From positions 310,001 through 374,000 of the forward strand of contig JACDQD010000103.1 of NCBI GenBank assembly GCA_019843655.1: a stretch of 64,000 bases of DNA, written 5' to 3'. Under the pieces are notes generated by a model, which was not told where the DNA came from, searched no databases, and saw nothing but the letters and a program-made list of their open reading frames with translations. This DNA is from Lethocerus indicus (lineage: Eukaryota; Arthropoda; Insecta; Hemiptera; Belostomatidae). Both the position numbers and the translations under genes were made by a program. This document shows, one piece after another, positions 22,683 to 33,404 of the stretch; position 1 is the stretch's first letter; each line of letters starts with the position of its first letter.

Positions 22683-23295
22683 AACAGAAGATGAACCTAA
22701 ACTGAATATTACATTGTAATTTTTATAAATATTTATTTATTTGGTTTTGCTAGTGTGCGATCCAGCTGTATACTTGTTTCGAATTTTAACCTATTGTATT
22801 ACTTTGAGAGTTATTTATACAACCTCGCTAATAACTGCGTACTAGTTAAATCTTTTTGCAATATTTTTAAAAATAATTTTCGCCTATTACGAAAACGTGA
22901 TATACTAGTTAATGGCGAAATGTTTGCTGATGGTGTAACGACTCGTTCCGATGATACAACGCATGAAAAAAAATAAAATCAATAGTGAGTAATTCAGAGA
23001 TAACCGTATCTAGAATGATTATTACCCGATACTGGCAATGTCATCGACTCCTGAAATATAACAAATATCTTTAAATTGATTATTGGGATAATTTATTTAT
23101 TGATAAACATAAAAACAACAGAGAATAGCCGAAATTATCGGTAAAAAACTGTGTGGTGGTGTTCATTTTGCGCTCCTCTACATCAAGGCTCTTTTCGATG
23201 CGTTCACAATATTAAAAACTTAATTTCGTTAAACTTTGCAACAATAAATTAGCCTATAAATTCGCACAATAATTAATGCGTTCAATTTGGTATTG
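22683..23295 (+). repeat. longer repeat flanking mariner copy 1
   Basis: Continues homologous to 43863-44392, directly after the mariner right end in both places, including GTTATTTATACAACC, AATAACTGCGTACTA, GAAATGTTTGCTGATGGTGTAA and GGCGCTCCTCTACATCA-like blocks. Copy 1 has about 120 bp (22692-22808) missing from copy 2, and lacks about 35 bp found in copy 2. A 73-codon ORF (22755-22976) ends in it; its function is not recognised. Confidence 0.75.
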
Positions 23296-24256
23296 ATTAT
23301 AAAAAAATGCAACAAATTTACGAGAGTAATTTCCTCCTTATTTCGGGAGGGAAATTCCCAAACCGAAAAACAGAAACTGTCGAGTAAATGAGCCTAAAAT
23401 AGAAAAAAAAATTTTGTTCCCAGCCGGCACTTTCACCGGTGGGTCAGTGATGCAAACTGCACGGTCTGTTGGTTACCGGGAGAGGTTTGGCTCTATCAAC
23501 CGTGGAACCCCACTGGAGACCAAAACAAATGGCCTCTGGAGACTAAGCTTAATTCAGGAATGACGCGCTTTACACCAATCCCCTGTTTCTGCGCGGTAAC
23601 GGGTCATACTCAAAAACAGCACCGAGCAAATTTAATAAGCGATCGAAATAATTATCATATAAGCGAGACCAAATTTCGGTATTCCAGACCCTCGCAGGCC
23701 ACATTGTTCCAGTGCTGGAAAAATCTCAAGCATTGGATATATAATTGTAGTAAATATTTACTACAAAGGCGACAAAAACGGTCTGAATGTATATATGGGT
23801 CAAACTGGTTAGCCCTCCTCACCGACGGCGCAATATATGTCAGGTTGGGACATGCGCTCTAAGCCCATGACCGACCCCCAAACGTCAATTATACATCCCC
23901 GACTCTGTTCCAATTTACCCCCCCAACTAGATTAACCTTTCAATCGGACCCAATTTAACATACCGAGCGGCTGTTTGTTTAACGTTTAATTAACCTGATT
24001 ACAGAGCTGTCGATGTATTGTATCGGTACAAGATAGTGAGGGTTAATTTCAGGGAAAGGCCGGCTGATGATCATCGTTAAACGGCATTAGAAAGCTGTTT
24101 AGATTTAATTTCTTCATAAACCTTAAATTTTTTCGTCATCGGGTTGTTAGTGCGGATCTATCGGTTACGAGTCAAAAGAGGGTGTGAACCCTGCTAAGCC
24201 CCAATACAACTAAGTTCTTTAGCGCATAATTCGCAAATATAATAAAAAGTGATATA
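23296..24256. other. non-coding, tail fragment of the hammerhead family
   Basis: At 23676-23705 the sequence CGGTATTCCAGACCCTCGCAGGCCACA matches the element tail but nothing else of the element is present. The remainder is unrecognised. Confidence 0.4.
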
Positions 24257-24369
24257 AAGGGTGTCCCAAAATTAACGCAAGATTTGAATTCGCCACCATT
24301 CTTGCAGTAAACTTGGCGACCGTATTAAAAAAAAACCATTTGACAGCCGATAGTTTAGGGTCAGTACAA

Positions 24370-24459
24370 ATGGAGCTTTACACGATAGAACAACGTGTTT
24401 TCATTGTTGAACAATATTTCAAAAATAATGATTTTACTTCGTCAACTGTGAATAATTGA
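24370..24459 (+). pseudogene. transposase N-terminus fragment (DUF4817 helix-turn-helix)
   Basis: ATG at 24370 gives MELYTIEQRVFIVEQYF and then KNNDFTSSTV before a stop after 29 codons. This is the start of the helix-turn-helix domain seen in insect mariner-like transposases annotated DUF4817. The rest of the DNA-binding region is deleted. Confidence 0.7.
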
Positions 24460-24511
24460 AATAATTCATGCAGACCGGATCAACCGGTGATCAAGCCGTT
24501 CAAATGTCAAT

Positions 24512-24625
24512 ATCGAAGTGTGTGAACATCGACAAGTGGAGGCGGATTTTTGGAACAAAATCACTTGCAGCGATGAAGCACATTTTCACCTCGATGGTGA
24601 TGACTCCATTTGCACTGAACCCTAA
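24512..24625 (+). pseudogene. transposase DDE-core fragment
   Basis: A frame with no ATG reads ...VEADFWNKITCSDEAHFHLDG and stops at 24623-24625. The SDEAHF block is the second-aspartate region of the DDE/D catalytic core in DUF4817-type transposases. The first D, the last D/E and the C-terminus are missing. The neighbouring 79-codon ORF in another frame (24468-24707) is a shadow. Confidence 0.65.
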
Positions 24626-24724
24626 ACTATCGGCTGTCAAATGGTTTTTTTTAATACGGTCGCCAACTTTACTGCAAGAATGGTGGCGAATTCAAATTTT
24701 GCGTTAATTTTGGGACACTCTTTA

Positions 24725-26500
24725 CAAGTGATTAATGAATTTCATAACTGATAGGTCGGTGTTCCATTAGTTACATGAGAAAGGTAAACAAATATGCGTA
24801 GTACTAACGCGAAACCAGTCTACTTTCATACCAAATAGTTTATATGGGACTAAAGAATAAAAAATAATGAGTGGTAAATTGCTGTACTCCAATACTGAAA
24901 ATACGCAGCGCGACCTCTCGATTTATGCGTAGGTTTTCTTTGTCGGCCGATTCCAAGAAGCCGTTTTTCTTATTTCTTTATGCGTTCATCGCTGATATTA
25001 ACGCGCGTTACCGAGAGATATATGGCTGATTGCCGGCACTCGTGGAGATATTGACGATAGCGCCTAGTACACTGTTTTTCGTATTGCACCTCGGCCGATT
25101 TAGCGGGCCGTGAGGGTACACCTGCCTGTCACATGTGTGGGACGAACGGAAAACAGAAACCCACGTCGAGGCGATGCCCACACCTGTCCCACTTGGTCGA
25201 ACCGCGAAACCGGCTCTCTGTCTGTAATAGTCGCCCAATTTCCCGCCGATACATTCCCAGCTCCTCCGGCTCTTCCGAGTAGAGGACAAACCTGTTGTCC
25301 CCGGTTCAGGGGCACGCTCAGTGCTCAGCCGCACATTTGAGGTCATGCGGAGTGCGCCGTGCATGGGAACGGGGAAGGACCGGTCTACGATGAAGTCAGA
25401 AGGGAGTGATGGCGTTGGAACGCTTTTCTAAGATAAACTATCCCTCACAAGTACACACTTCGGCGTTACAGTCCTCAAGAAGTATCTAAACCAGACAGGG
25501 TGCCCCCCCCCCGTTTCTTATTTGGATATGATTAGAAATCAGAGTTATGAGCGATCTAGGACACGGCGAAATAGACTTCAATGGCGGTCACCTACCCCTC
25601 TTTGTCGCGAAAACGAGGGGATGATTAAGTTCCCAATGTATTTCTTTTTTTTTTTTTCATTTATTGGTATAGTCACAACTACAATTTTTTTAGATTGTAT
25701 CTAGTGACAGTGCTCTAACTTAACATTGACTCAGTGAACTCTTGAAGGAGAAGCCACCCAATGATGGTAGTCCCGCTGCTGCCCTTACTCTCTCAGGTGG
25801 TAAGGAAATCGCGTGGCCATTTCCGCTTTAGGCGACGCACGGGATTTTCGGGAAGGTGAAGGGAGGAAAGTTGTCGAATTAAGGGATCGGAACGAAGGGA
25901 TAATTTGGAATGGAAGGATTTATACCGAGAAGCTGCCAATTCTCGAACGAACGGGACTTTTAGGTCATTGTGGATTATTCTGTTGGAGACATACGGTGGG
26001 GCGTTGGTAATTTTGGTAAAGGATTGGAGTCTATAAGAATTAGACGGCTCGGTGGATCCCACAGTTCGATTCCGTAGGCCCAACTGGTTTCAGTACGCGG
26101 TTGTAAATTAATAATTTGTTCGAGATGATAGTTTTGATCTGTAGTCGAGGAGTCTTAGTAATAATTTGTAGCGTCGTTTCGTTTCTGTACGTTTCAGTCT
26201 TGTATGTGGGTAATGTATTTCTCAAAGAAAATTCCCGAATGTTTCAAACGGCAGAACGGTAGAACACCTGTAATAGAATCGTCTCACACGCTGTTGAAAT
26301 ACATGAAAAAAGCTTGAATCGATGCTCCTGGAGGTACCGGAGATCAAATCTAATATTACTATGTCCCTAATGTTATCCTAATAACAATAATAAGCGGACG
26401 CCCAACTTTAGCTTTGAACGGGTGCTTCACCCCCGCATTTATTTTATATTCTATCTATATATTTTATTCATTGTTCAGTGTAGGGGTGGATTTAACTCGA
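24725..26500. other. non-coding, GC-richer patch
   Basis: The stretch 25080-25400 is CpG-rich and carries overlapping ORFs on both strands (71-118 codons) with no recognisable family. C-run at 25503-25511 and T-run at 25646-25658. Confidence 0.35.
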
Positions 26501-26531
26501 ACACCCCCACGGGTGGCCCCCGTGGGGGTGT
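26501..26531. repeat. perfect GC-rich hairpin
   Basis: ACACCCCCACGGG (26501-26513) pairs perfectly with CCCGTGGGGGTGT (26519-26531) around a 5-nt loop, in AT-rich surroundings. No known family assigned. Confidence 0.8.
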
Positions 26532-27457
26532 GCGGTCGATATCGGAGAACGGTTGGTGCGTGTTCAAGCCGAAAGCTGTGAACCCCGACATGCGAAGTAC
26601 CTAGCTCTGTTACAGAAGAAACGTTACCGACAATGGTAAAACCGGTACATACCAGCGACATACTCGATAATGACCGAAGGTACACGCTCCGTCGATCGAA
26701 CGGATCGAAAGAACAAAAATAAAGTTATAAATTGTAACACTGCTGACGTGAAACTTCACCGGCAGAGACTACATAACTCACAGAATGCTGCGGACTATTG
26801 CAAAAATAGAAACCGGTCTAGATTTACTGATCCTTTCAATCACTCGGAAGAGTGATGATTCTCAACAAATGGATTAAACTTTCGAGCAATTTTAACCTTT
26901 GACAAGCCAGATTAATTATGTACGATTGTTGAGTTTACTGGTTCGTATTCTTCTGAAGAGAATTTTCATTTGGGAAAATCCAAGTTGGCACGTGGGACGG
27001 CCGGAGACAACCTTGCTATTTCCCGCCGATGCGGGCTTGGCGGGCTTTTCTCCCGCCAAGAAACCCACGTCCCCCACGGGGTCCACCTCCAAACCTGGAT
27101 AAGGCACATTCCACCCGTGTCACGCCCAAGGCTGGGAAAATTGCCTGTAGAGACAAGCGGCTTCGACTTGGGAAAAAAAACCACAATATATTCCTGGAGA
27201 ACTACAAGACTTTCTCCCACCCATAATATAGGCGGAATATTTTGATGTTACGAATTATGATATTAGTGTAAGCTAATACTGGATATAAATTCATTATTGC
27301 AGACAGTACAGATACATTTCTACTCCTTATAACTCAACACAACCCCCCTACGATAAGCAATAGTGAATATGAGCAAAAGTGAAGCAAATCAGTTCAGAAT
27401 TTAAGATCAAAGAACGTGTCGCCTGGCAGTATTGAGAGCGAAACGTCCACAATTAGG
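26532..27457. other. non-coding with two adjacent short hairpins
   Basis: CCCGC/GCGGG at 27022-27035 is followed by CTTGGCGGG/CCCGCCAAG at 27036-27060. ORFs of 63-91 codons on both strands over 26899-27245 appear to follow from GC content; no domain. A half-site GAAACCGGTCTAG lies at about 26810. Confidence 0.35.
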
Positions 27458-27650
27458 TAGGTTTGTGGTGTTTCTGTCTCCTCTCGCTGGTTTCGTCTTT
27501 TGCTAGACCGGTTTCGGCCGCTCGCCTTCTTCAGTAGCGCTGTGTTAGTCGCTGTCTAGCAGAAGACCAAACCAGCGAGAGGAGACAGAAACGCCACAAA
27601 CCTACGGTATTCCAACCCCTCGCAGACCACAAAACAGGTGCGATAAACTA
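27458..27650 (+). mobile_element. hammerhead-like element, tandem pair member 1
   Basis: Flanked by GTCCACAATTAGG (27445-27457) and GTCCAAAATTAGG (27651-27663), 13 bp with one mismatch. The left arm has a complete motif on the minus strand. The right arm keeps only CTAGCAGAAGACC and the outer arm, then the tail ends CAGGTGCGATAAACTA. Confidence 0.85.
27502..27538 (-). ncRNA. hammerhead-like ribozyme motif
   Basis: GCTA, CTGAAGA, A, GGC-GAGCG-GCC, GAAAC, CG, GTC, TAGC. The unpaired base before stem II is A rather than T or C, while the stem II pairs are kept. Confidence 0.45.
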
Positions 27651-27724
27651 GTCCAAAATTAGGGCTTGAAAATTAAGTTCATGCACACATGCGGTACACA
27701 TAATACTGAAAATAATAGTATTAT

Positions 27725-27915
27725 ACCTGTAGGTTCGTGATGTTTCTGTCTCCTCTCGCTGGTTTCGTCTTTGCTAGACCGGTTTCGGCCGTTCGCCATC
27801 TTCAGTAGCGCTGTGTTAGTCGCTGTCTAGCAAAAGACCAAACCAGCGAGAGGAGACAGAAACATCACGAACCTACAGTATCCCAACCCCTCGCAGACCA
27901 CAAAACAGGTATATC
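27725..27915 (+). mobile_element. hammerhead-like element, tandem pair member 2
   Basis: Very similar to the copy 75 bp upstream but with GGTTCGTGATG ends, like 9784 and 58613. The flanking repeat is imperfect: AATAGTATTAT (27714-27724) against AATAGTAATAAT (27918-27929). The tail ends ACAGGTATATC. Confidence 0.8.
27773..27809 (-). ncRNA. hammerhead-like ribozyme motif
   Basis: GCTA, CTGAAGA, T, GGC-GAACG-GCC, GAAAC, CG, GTC, TAGC. The only change from 18457-18493 is in the stem II loop (GAACG). Confidence 0.45.
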
Positions 27916-27929
27916 AAAATAGTAATAAT

Positions 27930-28732
27930 CCATTCGCGAATGAGTGTAGGTGGTCAACACGGCCAGATTAAGAAATAAGTTTATTAATACTCTCGTAAAT
28001 TGCTTGTATATAGGCGGTTATAATATTTTATATCTGTTTATCTATTGTGCAATCAAACTTTATTGGTTATAGGTGAAATAGCGGAATGTTTTTGTCGCCT
28101 GTTTCTCCCGATAATGTTCACACTGTATCGCGTATTGGAGTTGGATACTCCAACCAAAAAACTCTTTGTTCGAAAGCCGAAGTCTCGTCCCTGACGAAGG
28201 GGACCGAGTGAACGACCCCAGGTGGCGAGAGCCTTTATTCCAGACCTCTTTTTCCAGACTCAAATATAAAACCGGCGCCCCTTACACGGTCTCCCCCCCG
28301 GCGACCTTGCCCGAAGGGCCGCCTATCTGGAGAGTGAAAGAAACATAAATTGAAGCCTCTGAGGCCACCGGCTGTATGAGTCACGGGGGGGAAGGAACGG
28401 AGCCAATGGGACTTAGTCCCGGGCGAACTTTGGCGGGCTTTACCGCGCGCGCCCACTCTCGACCTCGTCCCACGGACTTTTCTCCAGAAACAGGACATCT
28501 CGGTTCACGGATATAAATTCCATTAATGTTGAAAAAAATTGAGCAAAAAAAGAAAGAAATATTCAGAGTGATACACACCTATGTGTGGGTAATATATATT
28601 TAGCCTTCAATAAATTTGATTAGTCCTCCAATGTGTTTTAGGTTTTTTCATTGTCGCATATGAGTAAGTGTTGTAGGCCCTAATGAGTGCATATACTGCA
28701 GTAATGAGTATGTTACTGTGAAAGATCGAAAT
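27930..28732. other. non-coding, no feature recognised
   Basis: The stretch 28170-28500 is GC-rich, with ORFs of 60-87 codons on both strands and no recognisable family. GTCCCTGACGAAGGGG at 28188 resembles only the first half of the hammerhead-like core. Confidence 0.35.
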
Positions 28733-29446
28733 TGGAGAATGTCGACTTTCACCGGTTAATGTCAACACACACCAAATAGGTCGGTGAAAGATCGAATATT
28801 GCCAAATCTTTTTTTTTTGCCAAGAGTCAGTCAGCTCTGTTAGTCTTCTTAATTTTTTATTCCGATACCGTAATTTATACTGAATGGATACTGCGGTAAA
28901 TCGTTAATTAAATCGCAATTAAACGCATTAATTGCGGGTAAACGAGAAGACAATTGTTTTTATTTTTCTCAAGAAAAGCACTCTAAAATACTTTCCGTAG
29001 GTGAGATGTCTTTTCAAGAAATGTCGCTGAGAGAAGCAGCTGCGGCTAAAGGCTATACACGCTGTCATTGCGAAAGGAAGTGTTCCACAAATAAATGCAG
29101 TCGTAAAAGCGAGTGTTTATAATAGTTTACGTGACTGCAATAAATAAGATTCGAATCACTTAATTAAGTAATATTTTTATTACTATTATTTTCTTTTCTC
29201 ATTTAGAATTTACTGTGTGTTTTAAATTCTCGGTCACTCCTCTCAGAAAGACGGACGAAAAAGTTACCTCACACTTGTGACGTTTTATAGCGGCTGAATT
29301 ACGGAGAAGAAAATATTAATTTACGACTTGTTCAACATTAACCATTAGTGGACATTTACCGGCGTAAATAATGGTATTTAGCAAATATTTCGGACATACA
29401 CCGAGCGACTATGTGAATGTTCACCGGTGAAGGTCGACATTCCCCA
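28733..29446. mobile_element. 714-bp TIR element with transposase tail relic
   Basis: TGGAGAATGTCGACTTTCAC at 28733 is mirrored by the complement of TGGGGAATGTCGACCTTCAC ending at 29446; ACCGGT completes both. TIR length is about 24 bp. No clear target duplication was found. A GTGAAAGATCGAA direct repeat lies just outside (28718) and just inside (28786) the left end. The interior holds a cysteine-rich coding relic. Confidence 0.6.
29006..29122 (+). pseudogene. cysteine-rich C-terminal fragment of a transposon/integrase-type protein
   Basis: The frame from 29006 reads MSFQEMSLREAAAAKGYTRC and then CxCxxxCxTNKCxRKxxC to a stop at 29120-29122. A SLREAAAA segment followed by CxCxxxCxTxxCxCxxxG is a tail I associate with KRBA2-like/Ginger-type integrase proteins of insect genomes. 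One expected cysteine is serine here and the final CH pair is missing. The name is tentative; the cysteine pattern is plain. Confidence 0.5.
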
Positions 29447-32400
29447 GATTTCCTAATTTTCCCCCCATTTTTGTTGTATTTTCGCATATTCTTTTAAAAA
29501 TGCGCGTTTTCTGAATCCTCAAAAATAATAACATGAGTTCACCGCCCTCCCCCTTTTATACATATACACATATTAATTCGCCTCCCAGTATTCGTCCGAC
29601 TGGGTTTACTGCTCGTCTTGCCCTTCAGGCCTACCAACTGTGATGATATTGGCGGCAACTCGGATCCCACTCGTTCACGCTTTTAAACTGTTGCTGAGGA
29701 CGGGCGCTGCTCTCTTCTTGTTTTTCGGATTTTCCGAACAATAATCACGAGGCAAGCAAAATTACGCCCGTGTAAAAACCAGTAGCCGAATAGCTAACAC
29801 AATTCGATTTCGAGATATTTTTGTTGAATCTTTTATCCTCATGTTTGTCCACAAATAAGCGGAATACCTTACGGGGGGGGGGTGGATATTCGTCCTCAGT
29901 TGAATATTAAAAATCCAAAGTGGATAGAATAAGAAAATCATTGAAATTCCCATTTATATTTATATCGCACGAAAGAGTGCAGACAGGATGCCGACGCAGG
30001 CGGTACCGGATAAGCCCGAATACGACTCTATCGACGGAATTCTACTGACGATAACGAGGAAGAGAAACTGGTCTAGTTTTTCGACAAAGTGCGGCGAACA
30101 TTTTAATTGATAGACAGAATAGGAAAGACGGAAAAACACTCCAGTCTGGAGCGATTTCCGCAAATAACCACAACAACAATGTTTGTTCTAACTATGTAAC
30201 GCTCCATTTGCCATGCAACAGAACGTAACGGGGAAACGAACATGCCATTAGAAATTTAAATATATATTTAGACGGATAAACCATAATAAGAAAGTCACGT
30301 TTTATATAAAAGAAAATTGTCTTCCTAAATAAATACAGTCAAGAATTGGCAATTTCGATACTTTAGCTAATTTCTTGGCTATTTTTTGTGTTTAATTTTC
30401 GTTGATAATGTTCTCATTACTGTAGCCTTTAGTGGGAAATATGGCAGACCCCGTTATAGTAAGTTGGAACAACGCCTAGAACACAGGACATCTTCATTAA
30501 ATCGGTACGAAGTCGCATTAATTCTTGCGCATCCTGTGTACGCAGAACAGCGAAACATATTTTCAGGTTTAAATGAAAAGTAAGTAGTGGAATAGAAAGA
30601 ATTCTGTCCGCGAGGTATTTGAGTTTGTGAGAGCGGAAGGCCGGAAGCTGTTCATTTAACGAGAGTCCGCTTCTCGCAAACAGCTCAGCATTCAGCAATG
30701 TTAAGCTGCAACAGTTTCTTTTTTCTTTCTAATTTTCCACCCAATTTGTCCATCCTGTACAGTGTACATTACATATGTCTCAGGGTTTCGGTAGAATAAC
30801 ATTTACTATGGTTATTTTACACCGCTGTTACGAATTGGCAAACAAAACAACGCGCCAAAATAACTGAAAATGCTAGGAAACGTCAGGTAAAAATTACGAT
30901 ATTTACTTAATTTATACAGTTTGGTCTACGCTAGACCGATTTCTTTTTGTGAGCAGTGCGGTTAATATCGAATACCTATTATGTTCCCGTGTTCGATCAT
31001 AAAAATAAAAATATAAAGAAAACCGCGGTCAATTTATACACTTAATATTAGCGGAATTTATGACATAAGAAAACCAATTCAGCCAAGCGATATGAGCAAA
31101 AAAAACAGTGCCATATAAGACCGTAAATAATCCGATGTCGACCTTCGAATAGTCCTCCCTTCCGGGACAAATAGAAAACCATTTTTCATCTCGTATATCG
31201 ATTGCTTTACTCGATACATCACTTTATATACCGGAGGGCTACAGCTTCCGGAACATTTTGTCTGCACAATATACAATATACAGACAAATATACAATTTAT
31301 TGTTGCAAGTGATGATAACGCTGAGGTTGATGATCGCTAAGTGTTATAGCACGATTATTGTTGTTTATCGAATACCTTTTATTTATTTTTAATGTACATC
31401 CTTTAGAGTTATTGAAATAATATATTTTTTTGAAAGGGTTCGGAATATCACCGATAGACTGTTCGGTCTTTTCGTTCGGGTGGATACCCGAAATCTTGGA
31501 AGAATACAATCGTTTAGGGCGATAAAAATAAAAATAATAAATAAAAAGAAAATAATTGGAAAAAAATTTCTCTCGCGGATAACGTGCTGCGTTTGGAATT
31601 ATAGAAAAGATGCCTGGGAGTTAATGAGACATCGGAGGGGAAAATCCTCGGTCGGCGTTTCCGGAATGGGAAATTTTCGACACGAAACGACGCGCTGCAT
31701 CGTCGTAAAAGCTATGAGTTTTTAACTTTCTCTTAAAAGATAAAAAAAAAATATGGAGGAAGGCGCCCGGCGTCGTAGCCTCGGTTGAACAATCTACAGG
31801 GCGTATCGCGACGGGAACACAATTAAAAAATTAACATTCGTCCAAAGATAAGGCTCAGCGTATAGAGCTGAAACGCGTTTTAGGCAGTTCCCCGAATCCG
31901 CGGCGCGTTCAGGACTTAAATTTGCAATTATAATTTATTTCAGTGTACCAAACTGAAGCCGTTGGTTTCTCCGTGTGTATCCCAGTATACCGCGAGTAGT
32001 CGGGTACATACACCTCCCTGTTACTAGCGGGATCCTACAGGCTGGGGCTGGAAGCCGAAACCCGTCTAGAAATTTCGAGACTTAAAACCGGGTTATTCCA
32101 GGGATCGAGTCCACGTCGGCGCCAATATCGCCCCGATCATTTTACCCCGATCTTCGCGTATTTTTGGGGCATTTCACGGTTTAAAGCCGCTCTGAGAGTG
32201 TACGCGACCGGTTAAAATGTGTGTACCTACCGCGCGGAGAGTCGTTGAACCGGCCGTTCCTCTTTGTCGTCTGTTAACCGAGTACAATAGTCCAATTGAA
32301 TGAATCACACTTCCTCTCAGACACACGCCTAAACTGCATCTGGCAGAATCTCTTGCAATTTCTTTTCGCCACTCGTTTGTTCACAATTTTACACTCGTTA

Positions 32401-33363
32401 TATCTAGTTTTTGAAACAAGACTCTTATTCTAAACAGGAAAGCGTGAGAGGCTGCAGAAAAAACTTTTTCCCTTAAACCGAACACAAGTAGTGGAGTCCT
32501 TAAGGACTCAAGGACTAAGGGTATATTTATCTACGTTACGAAATAGAACTCATCAATCCATATTATTACCAACTGGTTTGTTATCAATTAAATTTCTTAG
32601 GAATTATCTGTTTGTGTTGAATTTTTTTTTTAACATATTAATTTTTCTCAGTTCAACACTCTTGTTAGACTTAGAAAGCTGTAATTCACATCAGTTCTCC
32701 GGAAAATTATCTCTTGAAAAATCTTGGGTTAAAAATCAGTTTAATATAGATCGAGCATAGTGCAATCTACTGACTTTCATTAATATTTATCGAGCAAAAA
32801 CTTTTTAAGACAAAGGGGGGAGGGATTAGGCATTCACTCCTACGGAGTATTACTAACTGCACAACAACGTAATAAATAAATATAAATAAATTCTGCGAGT
32901 CATCCCGTGCCAATAACTCGAGCGGAATCCTTTCGAGGCTAAGCCGGCCAATCTCGGATTGTTATTCGGCTTCGCAATTCGTCCTCGGTCCGCAAAGGAA
33001 GGCCGCGCTTGCGATTGTCCCAGATCCTTAACGGAGATTCCCCGGTAGAAAATACATTTTTGGACTCTCCAAGAGGAAGGAATCGGACGAACGAAAAGGT
33101 CGACCCACGCCCCAGATCTAGCCCCTTCGTTGTGGAGGGAGCACTCACTGTCGTTTTTACCGTTAACATTTTGTTCGGAAATTAGGAATTTATTTAAATT
33201 AAACCGATAAAACGTTTACGGTTTTGACATTGGCCAACATTTTGAGACAATCAGCGTCGGCTTCCTGATGCCATTTCAGTTTTCGCTCGTGTTTTGCGCC
33301 CACTCCATTGAAACAATATAGTCAAACGGGAAATGGGGAAAACAAAAGAATTGAAATTGACGA

Positions 33364-33369
<6 letters not shown>
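29447..33369. other. non-coding, no feature recognised
   Basis: Nearly 4 kb with only short ORFs (60-89 codons) without similarity. A G10 run is near 29873-29882. Half-sites of the hammerhead-like motif occur near 30925 and 32052. Confidence 0.4.

Positions 33370-33402
<33 letters not shown>
33370..33402. repeat. (AT)n microsatellite
   Basis: About 16 AT dinucleotides, uninterrupted. Confidence 0.95.

Positions 33403-33404
<2 letters not shown>

Larger units (their letters stand above)
24257..24722 (+). mobile_element. mariner-like (DUF4817-type) deletion derivative with long TIRs
   Basis: The terminal inverted repeats are about 115 bp, beginning AAGGGTGTCCCAAAATTAAC on the left and the complement with one early mismatch on the right. 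TA lies on each side (24255-24256, 24723-24724). The TIRs include the first codons of the transposase ORF, so the ATG-side peptide sequence is mirrored at the right. The interior is collapsed to two protein fragments. Confidence 0.85.

Noticed and set aside
23440..23530. Possible tRNA-like or SINE-like stretch with GGTGGGTCAGTGATGCAA
   Set aside because: No cloverleaf or second promoter box could be drawn.
25008..25364. 118-codon minus ORF with overlapping ORFs in other frames
   Set aside because: Several frames on both strands are open together, which reflects high GC content, not coding.
26899..27245. Cluster of five overlapping ORFs on both strands
   Set aside because: Same reason: GC-rich island with hairpins; no family resemblance.
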